DNA from: Anas platyrhynchos
Lineage: Eukaryota > Chordata > Aves > Anseriformes > Anatidae
Direction of reading: 5' to 3'
Length of the DNA stretch: 64,000 bases
Assembly (NCBI RefSeq): GCF_047663525.1
Contig: NC_092616.1
Span: 5,431,501-5,495,500 of the forward strand
Shown here: positions 35,049-45,559 of the stretch, in pieces
Position numbering within the stretch: the first letter of the stretch is position 1
Layout of the letters: the number at the start of each line of letters is the position of its first letter
Made by a program: the position numbers and the translations under genes
The notes under the pieces: generated by a model
Databases searched by the model: none
What the model was told of the DNA's origin: nothing
The model's input: only the letters and a program-made list of their open reading frames with translations

Positions 35049-36291
35049 ATGGCGGCGGAGGCTGCGGCTGGTGCGGGGGGGGGCTTGTGGGGGGGGATCT
35101 GAGGGGATCTGTGGGGATTTGGGGGAAAATGGGGGGCTGGGGGGGCTCAGGGGGGTTTGGAGAAGGGGTGCGAGGCTCTGGGGGGCGTCTGGCGGTGAGG
35201 GGATGCGGGGTTGTTAGGGGAAAAGGGGCTGTGAGGGGCATTTTGTGAGGGAACAGGCTGTGAGGGGACGTTTTGTGAGGAGATGAGGGGTTAAAGGACG
35301 CTTCGTGAGGGGAGAGGGGGCTGTGAGGGGATATTTTGTGAGGGGATGAGGGGCTGTGAGGGGGCATTTTGTGAGGGGATGAGGGGTTAAGGGACACTTC
35401 ATGAGGGGACAGGGACTGTGAGGGGGTATTTTGTGAGGGAACACAGAGCTGTGAGCGGAAAAGGGGCTGTGAGGGGACAAATCCTGAGGCACTGGTGTGT
35501 GAGGGAACATTTTGTGAGGGGCTGCGAGGGGGACAAGGGGCTGAGGGGACGGGGCTGCGAGGGGGCATTTTGGGGGTGTCAAGGGGCTGCGAGGGGACAA
35601 ATCCTTAGGGAAGCAGTCAGGGAAGGGACATTTTTTGAGGGGACGGGGGGGCTTTGAGGGGACACTTTTCTAGGTGACAGGGGGCTGCGAGGACCCGGCG
35701 TCCACCCAGCCCCCCCTCAACGGCTGCCAATGCCCCCCCAGCACCCCCCCGGCGGGTTCAGGTCTGCGTCCGCCTGCGCCCCGGCCCCCCCGGTGAGGAG
35801 CCCTGCCTGCTGCCCCTCGACTCCCACACCCTGCAGCTGCGTGAGGACCCCCCCCACGCCCCCTCCTGCTACCGGTGAGCCTCGGGAGGGGGATGGCGGG
35901 CAGCACCCATGGGTGCTTCCCCCCTCCCTCACATTTTAACCCCTTTTTCCCCTCAGCTTCGATGCTGTTTACGACGCCGCCAGCTCCACGGCCGCCGTCT
36001 ACGAGGGCTCCATCCGCCCGCTGCTGGCCCAGTTCCTGGCCGGCCGCGACGTCACCATTCTCGCCTACGGGCCCAGCGGCTCCGGTGAGCCTCGACGCCC
36101 CCTCCCCGTGCCGCGGCGACCCCCCAAAAGGCTGACACGGTGCCTCCGTGCCCCCCCCAGGGAAGACTCACACCATGCTGGGCGGTGAAGGGGAGCCCGG
36201 CTTGGTGCAGCGCGCCCTCGAGGAGCTTCTGCAGGCCGTGGGGGCCGGCCGCCGCCTCAGCGTGGCCTGCATGGAGGTGTACTGCGAGGAG
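35049..36291 (+). pseudogene. KIF22: Kinesin motor gene fragment (exons 1-4), KIF22-like
   Basis: Four exons with consistent phase and GT/AG borders: 35,049-35,070, 35,742-35,874, 35,957-36,084 and 36,161-36,291, together 138 codons. The product starts MAAEAAAAPPRR, then VQVCVRLRP (first motor strand), FDAVYD, and the P-loop GPSGSGKTHTM split between exons 3 and 4, then a segment ending MEVYCEE. This is the first third of a kinesin motor domain; KIF22 (chromokinesin Kid, spindle and chromosome movement) is the best fit by resemblance. The rest of the motor, including the switch regions, is absent: after exon 4 come an intron-like minisatellite and then, at about 36,640, an unrelated CCDC81-like duplicon. 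No internal stop or frameshift is seen, so it is truncated rather than decayed. It could be a fragment of a true gene displaced by duplication or by misassembly. Confidence 0.75.
35160..35690. repeat. G-rich minisatellite in KIF22-like intron 1
   Basis: Degenerate tandem repeat of units such as GGGGCTGTGAGGGGACATTT and TTGTGAGGGGATGAGGGG. It is almost free of C on the plus strand and has G runs suited to G-quadruplex formation. The long open frames on its minus strand are artefacts of composition. Confidence 0.85.
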
Positions 36292-36429
36292 GTGGGCTTG
36301 TGCCCCGTTCCCCCCCCTCAAATCGCCCCCCTTTTGGTCCACCTCCCCTCCCCAGGTGCCGGTGTCCCCCCATTTCTCGACCTGTGCCATCCCCAGTCTC
36401 CAGATCTGCATTCCCCTATAGGCAGATGC

Positions 36430-36640
36430 CCCCCAGACCCCACTATAGCCCCCAAAAAAGCATAATCCCCCCCCCAAAAACATATTCCCCCCCCAAATCC
36501 CCATATTCCCCCATATGACCACCCCAAAATCCCCATTTTGCCCCCATATGCCCCCCAAAATCCCCATTTTGCCCCCATATGCCCCCAAAATCCCCATATT
36601 CCCCCATATCCCCCCCGAAATCTCCATTTTGTCCCCAGGT
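36430..36640. repeat. CCCCATATG minisatellite after KIF22-like exon 4
   Basis: Tandem units of about 28-30 bp with the words CCCCCATATGCC and CCAAAATCCCCATTTTG. It lies between the last kinesin exon and the junction with the CCDC81-like block. Confidence 0.85.
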
Positions 36641-36847
36641 GCAGCCTGGTCCCTGCTGGGCACTGCTTGGGTGCTCCCCAGCGCTGTCCTTCTGTGGCCA
36701 GGAGTGGGGGCAGCAGGCAGCAAGCTTGCACTGGGCGACCCTCGCTGACGGGCGGAGGGAGGAGCAGGGGCACCTTGCAGAGGAGCTGTGGTTGAGGAGC
36801 CAGGGCGGGCATCCCTTGTCCTGAGCTGAGGGCCAGCAGCAAGCGAG

Positions 36848-39800
36848 ATGGAGGGCTGCTGGAGGGTGACCATCGCCTCTGATATGGTTTCCCAGTTCCC
36901 AGTGCTCCTGAATCTCTCCCCCAAAGGTAAGGGTGTCAGGAGCCCCTTCGCAAGGGGTGGCCCAGGGGCTGCCAGCTGTCCTAAGCTGCAAGTCCTGGGC
37001 TGGGGGGTGGTGGCGGTGCTGGACAGAGCTGGTGGCTGCTGCAAGAGCCCTGCCTGAGGGTCCCGCTGGGCTCAGGGGACAATGTGGCAGCCAGGACTCC
37101 TGGCTCCTGATGCTAGGGCTGTCCTCAGCCCCAGGGCTCCTCTGGGCATGGCTCAGCCTCCTCGTGATGGGGACAATCCAGGGCCAGGTTTCCCTGGGAG
37201 CTGCTGCCTCTTTGGGATCTGGCTCTGGGAGGAAAGACCTCTGGTGTCCCAGAGACTGGTGTGGCCTGCAGCTCCACAGGCCTCTCAGGAATGTCCCAGG
37301 AATGCCCGCATGGTGTTTTTCAGGGGGGCTCGCGTATGCCTGCATGTGTCCTCGCCTGGGTGAGGTGCTTGCCAAGAGGTGGTGAGCTGGCTGGCCTGGA
37401 GCCTGACCTGGCTTTTCCTTGCTTCCCAGAGACTGAGGCTATCTGGGATGCTGTATCCGAGCAAATTCTGGAAGCGCTGAAGCGGGATAAGGTGGGCTGG
37501 TGTCCTGGGCCCTGCAGAGCAATCCCTACCCGAGCACTGAGACCGCCCAGGGTGCTCGGAGCAGCTTACTGGCCAGCTGGGAGAGAAACCAAGGCCAGAT
37601 CTGCTCTGCTTCTCAGGGGTTTGGCACACCCTAGGGCTTCACTCTTCCCTGCGGCCTGAGTGGAGAGGGCGAGCAGAGAGATGGGGGAATATCCTGGGTC
37701 CGTGCCTAGGATAATCAGTCCCAGGCCTAAGCTGTGTGCTGGAAACCTCTGGGCTCTTCCCTAGCCAAGGGATGGTGGCAAATCCTGGGAGGGGGGTGAT
37801 GAAAGAAACGGAGGATGCGGCTCTTCTCCAAAGCTTTCCAAAGTGCCCCACCTTGCCCCATTGTCCCTCAGGAGCGGGCAGGGCACACAGCAGTGTCCCC
37901 CTGCCCTGACAGTCATCCCTTTTCCCGTCTCTCAAGAACTCCCTCCTCAGCCTTTCTGTCTTCTCTGTGTGCAGGCTGTTCAGGTTGCGGGACTCGGGAC
38001 CTTTGCTGTTCTCCAAGAGCAATTCCACGTCAAGCAAAAGCGGCTCTTGATTCGCAAACCCTTCTTCCAGCTGGACGTTGATGAGGGGTGGCTGGAGGAC
38101 ATGTACTGTCCCCCTGAGATCCTCCCTGGTGAGAAGGCAGCAGCCCCCCTCTTCCTGCCCCATGTCCGGAAGGATTTGTTCTCCCTGCTCTTTGGAAAGG
38201 CCTGGGAGAGGCAGAGGATTGTCTCCAACGGTCAGGGTGGAGCTTGAGTTCCCCCAGAAGACCCCGTGGCCCCGGAGCTGTTTCTCTTAGCGACCCTTCC
38301 TCTAGGCCCTTGTTTGGAATGCTGCAAGCAACTTGGGCTTGCTGTGGCGCTGAGGATGTTGCTTCTCCTTGGAGATGACGTCGAGGTCGAGCAGCTGAAC
38401 TACCTGCAGCTAGCGCGAGCCACCTCCTTCCCACTGTACGTGGAGCAGGAGTGTGTGCAAGAGACCATCATCTTGTACTGTTGCCTCCTGAAGAACAAGG
38501 AGCACGTCCCCTTTGCCTTCAGGGACGTCGGTGTTTTGACGTGCGAGGATGATTTCCTGTGCATGAAGTTTTATCCGGACTGTGTTAAACGTCTGGAGAG
38601 CGCTGAGGACCTCATTGCAATGCTCCACAGTGTAAGCTGGTGATGTTTTGAGGGCTACTTCAATTTCTTTGGGAATCCTGTGGAAGGGTGATCAATGCGA
38701 CCGCTGTTGGCCAGCCTGGACACGGCAGGCCAGTCAGATGCCTTTCCCCACGCCTGCCCCATTAGCTGCTTTCTCCATTAGCTCTTCTGAGCGTCTGGAT
38801 GCTGGCCGCTGCAAAAGGCCTGGCAGCGTTACTGTACAGCCTCAATATTCTGCCATGCTCCTCCAGAGCAGAGCAAAGGTGGATGGAAGAGGCTTTGGAG
38901 GAGGGTTTTGGAGAGAAGGCTTTCTTTTGGCTTGGGAGACAGGTTTGCTTCCTGTCAATGAGAGCCCTGAGAAAAGTGCCTCAGAAACCCTCCAGCAGGT
39001 CTGTGTCTCTTTGCAGAGAATGTGGCCGGCACACCCGACTGCCTTGAGTGGAGAGACCACCGCTCGTGCGATCCAGATGTTCCCAAGGTGAGTGCATTTC
39101 CTCCGCAGCCCTTGGCTTCCCACCTCCTCCTTTGGAACGTGCGCGGTCGGGTCTCCACGCTCAGCATCCAGTCGGGGCTAAATCCTGAAGAGACTGGGTC
39201 CTGGTTAACTCATGCTGACTTTCGGCTACGAGTGTCTTCACCTGGCGAGGAGGGGCATTGCGGTTGTGCTTCTTGTGCCCGTGCTGCCGCGATTCCCCTC
39301 AGAGAGAACTGCCTGCATGTGGAGGGGAATTTAGGCTACCTTTTCTGGTGTTGCGGGAAGCTTGACAACAAACCCCATGCGTGAACGTGACGGAAGAGGG
39401 ATGCCATGTCCCGTGCAACACCAGGAGGATTACTGCCAGCAAGCTGCAACGGGTAGGAGGCCAGCCTTCTTCAAGCCCGTGTCATTTCTTTGCCGGGTTT
39501 CATCTGACTGTGAGGACAAGGCCAGAGGCCAAAGTGTGGTTCGCCTCGCAGCAGCAAGCTGCAGGAGAGTGCAGGATGAGAGGAGGTAAGGGTCCGTGCT
39601 GTCTGGGGGTGGTCCCTGCCCCATGCTGGCTGACTGCAACCAGCTTAAAAGGCAGTGCCCATGCGGCTGCTCTGAAGAGCTTCCTCCTTTCCTAGTTTCA
39701 TTGTGCCATCCTGGCAAGCTGCTGCAGAGGCGGAAGCTTTCCCTCCCCACGGTGAGAAGCTGGGAGCCAGGCACGAGGCAGCAAGATCTGGAGAAGAAGC

Positions 39801-42477
39801 CTTCCACCAGGTGAGACCCTTGGGGGAAAGGAGGAAGGAGCCACTTGCAGCCACACAGGAGAGATGTCCCCTTTGGACCCACCAGGCGCAGGGACTCAGA
39901 AAGGCTCCTGACACCCGTCCCGGAGGAGGCCGCTCTCTCCACGCATGGCAAGCGTGCAGCACGTTTGCCTGAGACTGGCACGCCAGCTTCATTTTCCACC
40001 AGGGCCCTGATCCTTGGGGGAGCTGGATGCAGAGCCGTGTTGCAGAAGCTCTTGTCCCTTCAGGAGCCCCCCCACATTGCAAGAGTCCATCTCTTTGTCT
40101 GTGGGAGCAAACGTCCCCTGCGGTTTCTTCCAGCTGCCCCGCAGCTTCTTCCAGCCTAAGGAGCTGTGATACCAGATGGAAACGTTTCTTTCCAAACGAT
40201 ATCCCAGACTTTGTGGCAGGCACAAGAGAGTGCCGAGGGAGGGAGGTGGCATGCCTGCCCTCCTTGCCTGATGGCGTTCTCCGATGTTGCTGGCTCCCCA
40301 GCGATAATCTGCTTTCCACCCATAAGCCCGGCTGGGCCGTATTGGTGTCTCTAGGATCCTGTCCTTGCACAAGACACTGCTCCTCTCCTTCTGCCACCAC
40401 AGAGGGCCTGGATACGGGCATCGCGAGCCTTCCTGAAGGCAGCTGGTGCCACTGCTTCGCGGTTGGCTCTCTCCGTGTCTGCTGAAGCGAACACGGCCAG
40501 TCCAACACCCATTCGCTGCGGAACTGCCGTCTGCTGCAGAGGCTGACGCAGCTTGCGAGCGCGGACTGGAGACCGAATTCCCCTGGGCTCATGCAGCCTC
40601 CCGGTGTCTGTTTGCAGTGTGCTCCCCCCGTGTCCAGGCAGCTCCCCCAGGACAAAGAAGACAGACAGGCAGGAAGCAGCTCCTCAAGCCAAGTCCACCA
40701 GCACTGCGCTCCCTACTCCCGAAGCCTCTCGGAGATTGGTGCAGGTACCTGCTCTGCCTTGCTGCAATGACCACGCGGTTTGGGACTGTACTAAAGCCTC
40801 TTTGTGTGGAGCGATCCCAAGCCGGACCCTTGGGATGCGTTCATTTTCACACTTGTTACCTCCTTCTTCTCTTCCTCGGGAGATGGAAGGTGGTGTCCCG
40901 CACACCTTCCCTGCCTCTTGCTGCCTCCCGTGTTGCCATGAGCCGCTTCATTTGGACCAGGGGCAATGGAAAAGGAATGAGGGCTTTCTGGGTCTTTGAT
41001 GGCAGAGGTCTTTGGTCCAACAGCTGAGACCAATCCTGTCTGCCGTTGTGTTTTTTGTTTGTTTTCCTCCAGGAGGTCTGGAACCTGTCCTCGCAGTGGG
41101 ACCAAACAAAGAGCTCATGGCCCTTGTACCAAAAGCGAATAAAGCAAGCCCGGGCAGAAATGGCTGCTTGGGGAGCCTGGTCTCAGGGGGAGGACCGAGA
41201 GACACCTCAGGTACTGGCCATGACCAACACCGCTGAGAAGAGCAGCGATCCTCCCCGCCAGGGCTCCGAGGGGGGCAGGTCCCAGGGTGGTGGGAGCAGG
41301 ACGGGCACCAGGGCGCAGGGCAGGGCTTTGCCTGCTCCTCCCTGTGAGGGAGAGGCTGTCAGCAGAAAGCGAGGGATCAAAGCAGCAGCCAGACGTGGGC
41401 CGGCAGTGCCGAGTCGCCTGCTTCCCAGGTCCTGCTGCAGGGTCCTTTCAAGGGGTCCTCTGGGAAACAGCAGCCGTGTGTCCAGTCCTGTCTGATGAGA
41501 GCGTCTTCTCCTTGCATCAGGTCACCAGGCAACATGATTGGATTCCCCATCCCCCAGCCCAGCCCAGGAGCAAGGAGGTCGTGAGGAGGTGGAGGAAGGT
41601 TCAGATCCCTGCCCCAGAAGAGGAGTGGAGAGCGGCAGCCAAGCTGGAGAGCCTCCAGCCTGAGTAAGTGTGTGCCGGCTGCGTTCACGTGCTGGGGCAC
41701 TCGAGTAGCTGCTGAGCGACGTCAGGAGATGTCCAGCAGCCCGGTCCCTGAGTCCTGGGCTTGCCTATGACACCCTTGGCTTTCTCCTAAAGCGGGCATG
41801 ACCTTGGTTACCGCCAAGGCCTAAAAGTCATCACAGGGCGGAAGGGTGGGTGCACGTGGCACCGCGTGGGTGCAGGGTCTGGATGAGGGGAGAGGCAGAA
41901 GGGGTGTCTGGCAGAGGCTGAGGGATCCCTTTGTCCTGGTGTTGCAGCCACCTTTCCCCACGAGCACTGCAAGTTTTGAAAAGGTCGGAGCCGCATCGCA
42001 GTCAACAAAGGGTGTTCAGAAGTGCTGCGGAGGAAAAGCGGCTGCGGCAAGAGCAGCAGCAGCAGCGGCTCCCCTGGTAAGTATCTCCAGAAAGGGATGG
42101 TGCTTCCCGCTGCTGCAAGGCCCGTCCTTCCCGTGGGAGCAGCACTGGGACAGAGAGGGCATTCCGGGGCCCTCCGCTCCCCCTGCCTCAGCCCCAGGCT
42201 GATGAGCTTGGGCACTAGGCATCTGTCGCGGCTGACGGCAACCTTGAAGCTTCATGGGAAGCAGACCCCTACGTGCACGGCCCGAGCTAAGCCTGCAGTA
42301 CTTCTCTGCGTTCAGCCTGTACACAACCTGATCATCCTCTTTTCTTTCTGACTCCCTAGCGCTAGATGCTGGTACCGCAACGGAGGGGAAGGTGCTGGGA
42401 ATGCTGAAGGCAGCAGCGGAGCTCTGAGCAAAGGGGCTGGGAAGCTCTCCCGCTTTCCACCCCTGAATGGAAAATAA
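36848..42477 (+). CDS. CCDC81-like: CCDC81-like protein with two HU-type domains (multi-exon)
   Basis: Exons joined by matching phases: 36,848-36,926; 37,430-37,491; 37,975-38,128; 38,375-38,631; 39,017-39,087; 39,497-39,585; 39,696-39,751; then 41,073-41,210; 41,521-41,663; 41,948-42,076; 42,360-42,477. The first seven give 256 codons, the last four 175 plus stop; one or more exons between 39,752 and 41,072 are unresolved. Exons 2-3 encode a first HU-like domain (EAIWDAVSEQI, then VQVAGLGTFAVLQEQF). Exon 4 encodes a second (VQETIILYCCLL, then FRDVGVL). Exon 5 ends in TALSGETTARAIQMFPR, as expected after the HU domains. The C-terminus is charged and Gln-rich (EEKRLRQEQQQQ), coiled-coil-like. 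The stop TAA overlaps an AATAAA signal. CCDC81 proteins are linked to centrosomes and cilia, and the family is expanded in birds. Exon 6 has GG instead of AG at its acceptor (39,495-39,496), so the gene may be damaged. Confidence 0.72.
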
Positions 42478-42539
42478 AGAGCACAGCCAGACTGCTTGTG
42501 TCGCTTCATCCGCCGTAGCAAAGCACTGCCCTGATTCAC

Positions 42540-43860
42540 ACCACCATCTCCATTAGGCACACGGGCACATCCCAAGGATGCCCCGGCTTCTCCGTGCAGC
42601 ACACAGGCATCTCCCTGGAGCAGCCAACAATCTCCCCAGACCACCAGTCTTGCTAGCAGGACCTCGGCACAAGTCCTCTGATCAAGCCGTCTTTTCCAAG
42701 GAGCGTTCTGGCAACTCCCTGGAGAAGCCAAACATGTCCCTGGGGAAAGTAAAAGTCTCCCCTGGGAATACAAGCATCTTCCTGAAGCACCCTCCATGGC
42801 ACCCAAGTATCTCCCCAGGGAATATAGGCACCTCTTGAAATCAGAAATACTTCCCGCAGGACACGTGAGCATTGAGCTGGAGTAGACAAGCATCTCCCCA
42901 GGACACCTAAGCACTACCTTTTCCCTCTCAGGCATCTTCCGAGGGCATTCCAGCACCTCACAGAAGATCCCAACTCTAGGTGGGTTCACCTGAACAATTT
43001 CCGCTGTGAACCCATCTCCTGCTGATGCTCTAAGACATCGCCCAAAGGCATACAAGCATTTCTTGGAGGAACCCAGGAACCTCTATAGAGAACCCAAGCA
43101 CCTCCTTGGAAGAATGAAACACCTCCCTGGGGAACAGTAGAATAACCCCATGGGTGCCCAAGCACCGGCATAGGTCACCCCAGAAGATCTTTCAAGAACC
43201 AAGGAATTCCCTCCATTGATGAAGCACCTCTATGAAGAAATCCTATCCTGCCCCGGGTCAGAGAAACACCTCCCTGGGTAAATCACGCAACGTCCTGGAG
43301 GAGCAAAGGATCTTCTTGGGTGTACAAGCATTTTCCCGTGGTAGGCAAGCACCTCCCTGGGGACAACCAGCACCTGCCTCTGGGTCACTCATCCCCTTCC
43401 CTGTGGAACACGAGCATCTTGTCGGGACAACCAAGAACCTCCCTAAAGCACTGAACAACACACTTAGTGCAGTCCAGCAACTCCCTGGAGCACACAACCT
43501 GCTCTCTGCTGGACCCAGGCAACTCCGGAGGTTCCAAGTGACCCCAGAGGAATCAAGCACCTTCCTAGAGAGCCCAAGGATATTCCCAGGGCACACAAGC
43601 ACCTCCCTGGGGCACATAAGCATATCCCAGGGGCAGAAGAAAAGCCTCCCTGGAGCACACAAACCTCTGCCCTCCTAACAAAAGTTTCTGCCCCTGCCAT
43701 ACAACTCCTGCAGCACAGAAACACCTCCCTGGAACACACAAGCACCTCACTGGAGCACCCAAGAATCTCCCCACCGCACTCCTACATCTGAGTGGAGAAC
43801 CCGAGCATCTCCTCGGGTCATCAAAACACCACCTGGGGCACACAAACTTGCTGTCACCCC
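42540..43860. repeat. Degenerate minisatellite downstream of the CCDC81-like gene
   Basis: Diverged tandem units of roughly 25-35 bp sharing words such as AAGCACCTCCCTGGGG, CACACAAGCATCTCCC and AACACCTCCCTGG. Both strands are open over long stretches because of the repeat structure. No gene is supported. Confidence 0.8.
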
Positions 43861-43897
43861 TTGGATTTTTCAGAAGTGATAAACTTTTCCTCTCTCT

Positions 43898-43963
43898 CCA
43901 GAAATGACTCTCAGTCTTTCCCATGACAGACCTGTCATGGGACAGACGGAGAGTCATTTCTGG
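43898..43963. repeat. 66-bp inverted repeat (hairpin)
   Basis: Two arms of about 32 bases, starting CCAGAAATGACTCTC and ending GAGAGTCATTTCTGG, pair with only a few mismatches around a 2-base centre (CTGTCATGGG against CCCATGACAG). It lies just before a stray CCDC81-like exon copy. Confidence 0.92.
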
Positions 43964-43976
43964 AGCTTGAAGAGCT

Positions 43977-44163
43977 CAAGTTCCCCCAGAAGACCCCGTG
44001 GCCCCGGAGCTGTTTCTCTTAGCGACCCTTCCTCTAGGACCTTGTTCGGAATGCTGCAAGCAACTTGGGCTTGCTGTGGCACTGAGGATGTTGCTTCTCC
44101 TTGCAGATGACGTCAAGGTCGAGCCGCTGAACTACCTGCAGCTAGCGCGAGCCACCTCCTTCC
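43977..44163 (+). pseudogene. CCDC81-like intron-exon 4 fragment, duplicated
   Basis: Nearly identical to 38,249-38,435: the end of intron 3, the acceptor, and the first part of exon 4 (NYLQLARATSF). It breaks off in mid-exon near 44,163, shortly before an LTR at 44,171. Here the acceptor reads CCTTGCAG, a better splice site than CCTTGGAG in the main gene. It has no flanking exons and is a dead duplicate. Confidence 0.9.
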
Positions 44164-44170
44164 TGTTATA

Positions 44171-44638
44171 TGTTGCCCCCTTAATTAATTTTCAGAGAGC
44201 ATTGCATTAATAATAGAAAGGAATTTACTGAGTAAGCAACAGCAAGCAAAACAGCGCTGGGCGGCTGGGGAGTCTCGGTTCCGCCAACGGCGCACACCTC
44301 ACCCCCGCCAGGGTCCCTTTTTATATCTTGGTAATTCCGGGATTACGCAGCACATGCTGGTATATTCTGCGACTGCGCGCGCTGTTGCTAGGGGGTCATC
44401 TCTGTCCCTCTGGTGGTCGTGAAGATGAAGGCCGTAGTCTTCCTCGGCGTTGTGGTTCAACTTCTTTTTTTATTTGGTCTTGTTGGCCCAGCATGAGACA
44501 GGAAGGCAGGATGCTGATACGCTAGGTTAGCAACTGATCAGGAGATGGTTACATGAGCTTTGCAGCAGGGTCTTTGAACAAAAGAGGCAACTGAGATGCA
44601 GAAGGAGAGAAGGGGAGGGGGTTCTCTTTTTTGTTACA
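44171..44638 (-). mobile_element. Solo LTR, ERV family 'C', minus strand
   Basis: Bounded by TGTTGCCCCC on the left and TTTTTGTTACA on the right, with a TATA box read on the minus strand (complement of TTTTTATATC near 44,325). The ends form a weak inverted repeat. It has no internal sequence. The left flank is a broken CCDC81-like exon and the right flank is the duplicated block that, in its other copy, follows the ERV 3' LTR. A target duplication is not evident. Confidence 0.65.
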
Positions 44639-45485
44639 TTAGGCAAAAGAATTTTCATAGTGTCTAGCCAAGCATTATCCAGCTCCTTACTTCAGCAGGG
44701 AGCTTTCGCAACTCCCGCTCCTCAAACGGAGCTCCTTGTTTTTATAATACAAAAGACAATGAACAAACATTTATTGTGTATTACACTTCCCAGCTCATAC
44801 TGGGACCCCCAGCCCCTTCCCATTATGAACTGGGACCCTTAAACCTTTCCCAGTATGAACTGGGCCCATTCCACTGCAAACTGGGAACTTTCCCAGTAAA
44901 AACCAGGGCTCCCAGCTCCAACCCAGCTCAAACTGGGATTGTCCCCAGCTCAGACTGGGACCCCCAGCCCTTTCCCAGTATGAACTGGGCTCCCCAGCCT
45001 CATCCCGGTACAAACTGGGCCCATTCCCAGTACAAACTGAGACCCTCAGCCCTTTCCCAGTATGAATTGAGCCAATCCCAGTTCGAACTGGGCCCCCCAA
45101 CCCCATCCCGGTACAAACTGGGCCCATTCCCAGTACAAACTGGGAGCCTTTCCCTTCGCCCCGCCCCCCGTTGCCAGGTAACCGCCACCGCCGTTCCCGC
45201 CTCTTTTCTCCCCGTTGCCAGGCAACCGCCGCCATTTTGTCCCCTCTCCCCGTTGCCAGGCAACCGCCGCCATTTTTGTCCCCTCCCCCCGTTGCCAGGC
45301 AACCGCCGCCATTTTGTCCCCTCCCCCCGTTGCCAGGCAACCGACGCCATTTTGTCCCCTCCCCCCATTGCCAGGCAACCGACGCCATTTCGTCCTGCCC
45401 CGCCGGGCTGCCCGCACTGCGCATGCGCGCTCGCCGGCCTCCCATTGGCTCCCGCCCCGCGGTTTCAAACGGTCCGGCGGGAGCG
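44639..45485 (+). promoter_or_regulatory. KIF22-like upstream region, copy 2, with minisatellite
   Basis: Paralogous to 34,388-35,048, starting from TTAGGCAAAAGAATTTTCAT. The CCCAGTATGAACTGGG minisatellite spans about 44,790-45,150 with fewer or rearranged units than copy 1. It is followed by an expanded array of X-box motifs and then the duplicated exon 1. Confidence 0.8.
45170..45380. promoter_or_regulatory. Six-copy X-box plus YY1-like motif array
   Basis: GTTGCCAGGCAAC or a one-base variant occurs at 45,170, 45,214, 45,252, 45,291, 45,329 and 45,367, a period of 38-39 bp after the first. Each is followed by CCGCCGCCATTTTG or similar, which matches the YY1 core (CCGCCAT). Copy 1 of this promoter (34,948) has a single unit. 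The array ends about 106 bases before the ATG of duplicated exon 1. RFX and YY1 binding is inferred from motif alone. Confidence 0.8.
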
Positions 45486-45507
45486 ATGGCGGCGGAGGCT
45501 GCGGCTG
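45486..45507 (+). pseudogene. KIF22-like exon 1, second copy
   Basis: ATG at 45,486 followed by the same 22-base coding stretch (MAAEAAA) and GTGCGG donor as 35,049-35,070. The rest of the gene is absent: only intron 1 sequence follows, to about 45,905. Confidence 0.75.
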
Positions 45508-45559
45508 GTGCGGGGGGGGGCTTGTGGGGGGGGATCTGAGGGGATCTGTGGGGATATGG

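Noticed and set aside
34750-35568. 272-codon minus-strand frame, proline-rich
   Set aside because: It lies antisense across the KIF22-like promoter, exon 1 and the G-rich minisatellite; its proline- and serine-rich content is composition only, and the equivalent frame at 45,046-45,876 differs in structure.
36290-36640. Further KIF22-like exons in the minisatellite region
   Set aside because: No kinesin switch or strand motifs and no splice-bounded frame were found before the CCDC81-like duplicon begins.
40642-40743. Additional CCDC81-like exon starting AAPPGQRRQ
   Set aside because: It has a plausible acceptor, but its donor options do not give a phase compatible with the exon at 41,073, so it is not included in the model.
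42312-43055. 247-codon minus-strand frame and several others in 42.3-43.9 kb
   Set aside because: Produced by a degenerate minisatellite; both strands are open and no domain is recognisable.
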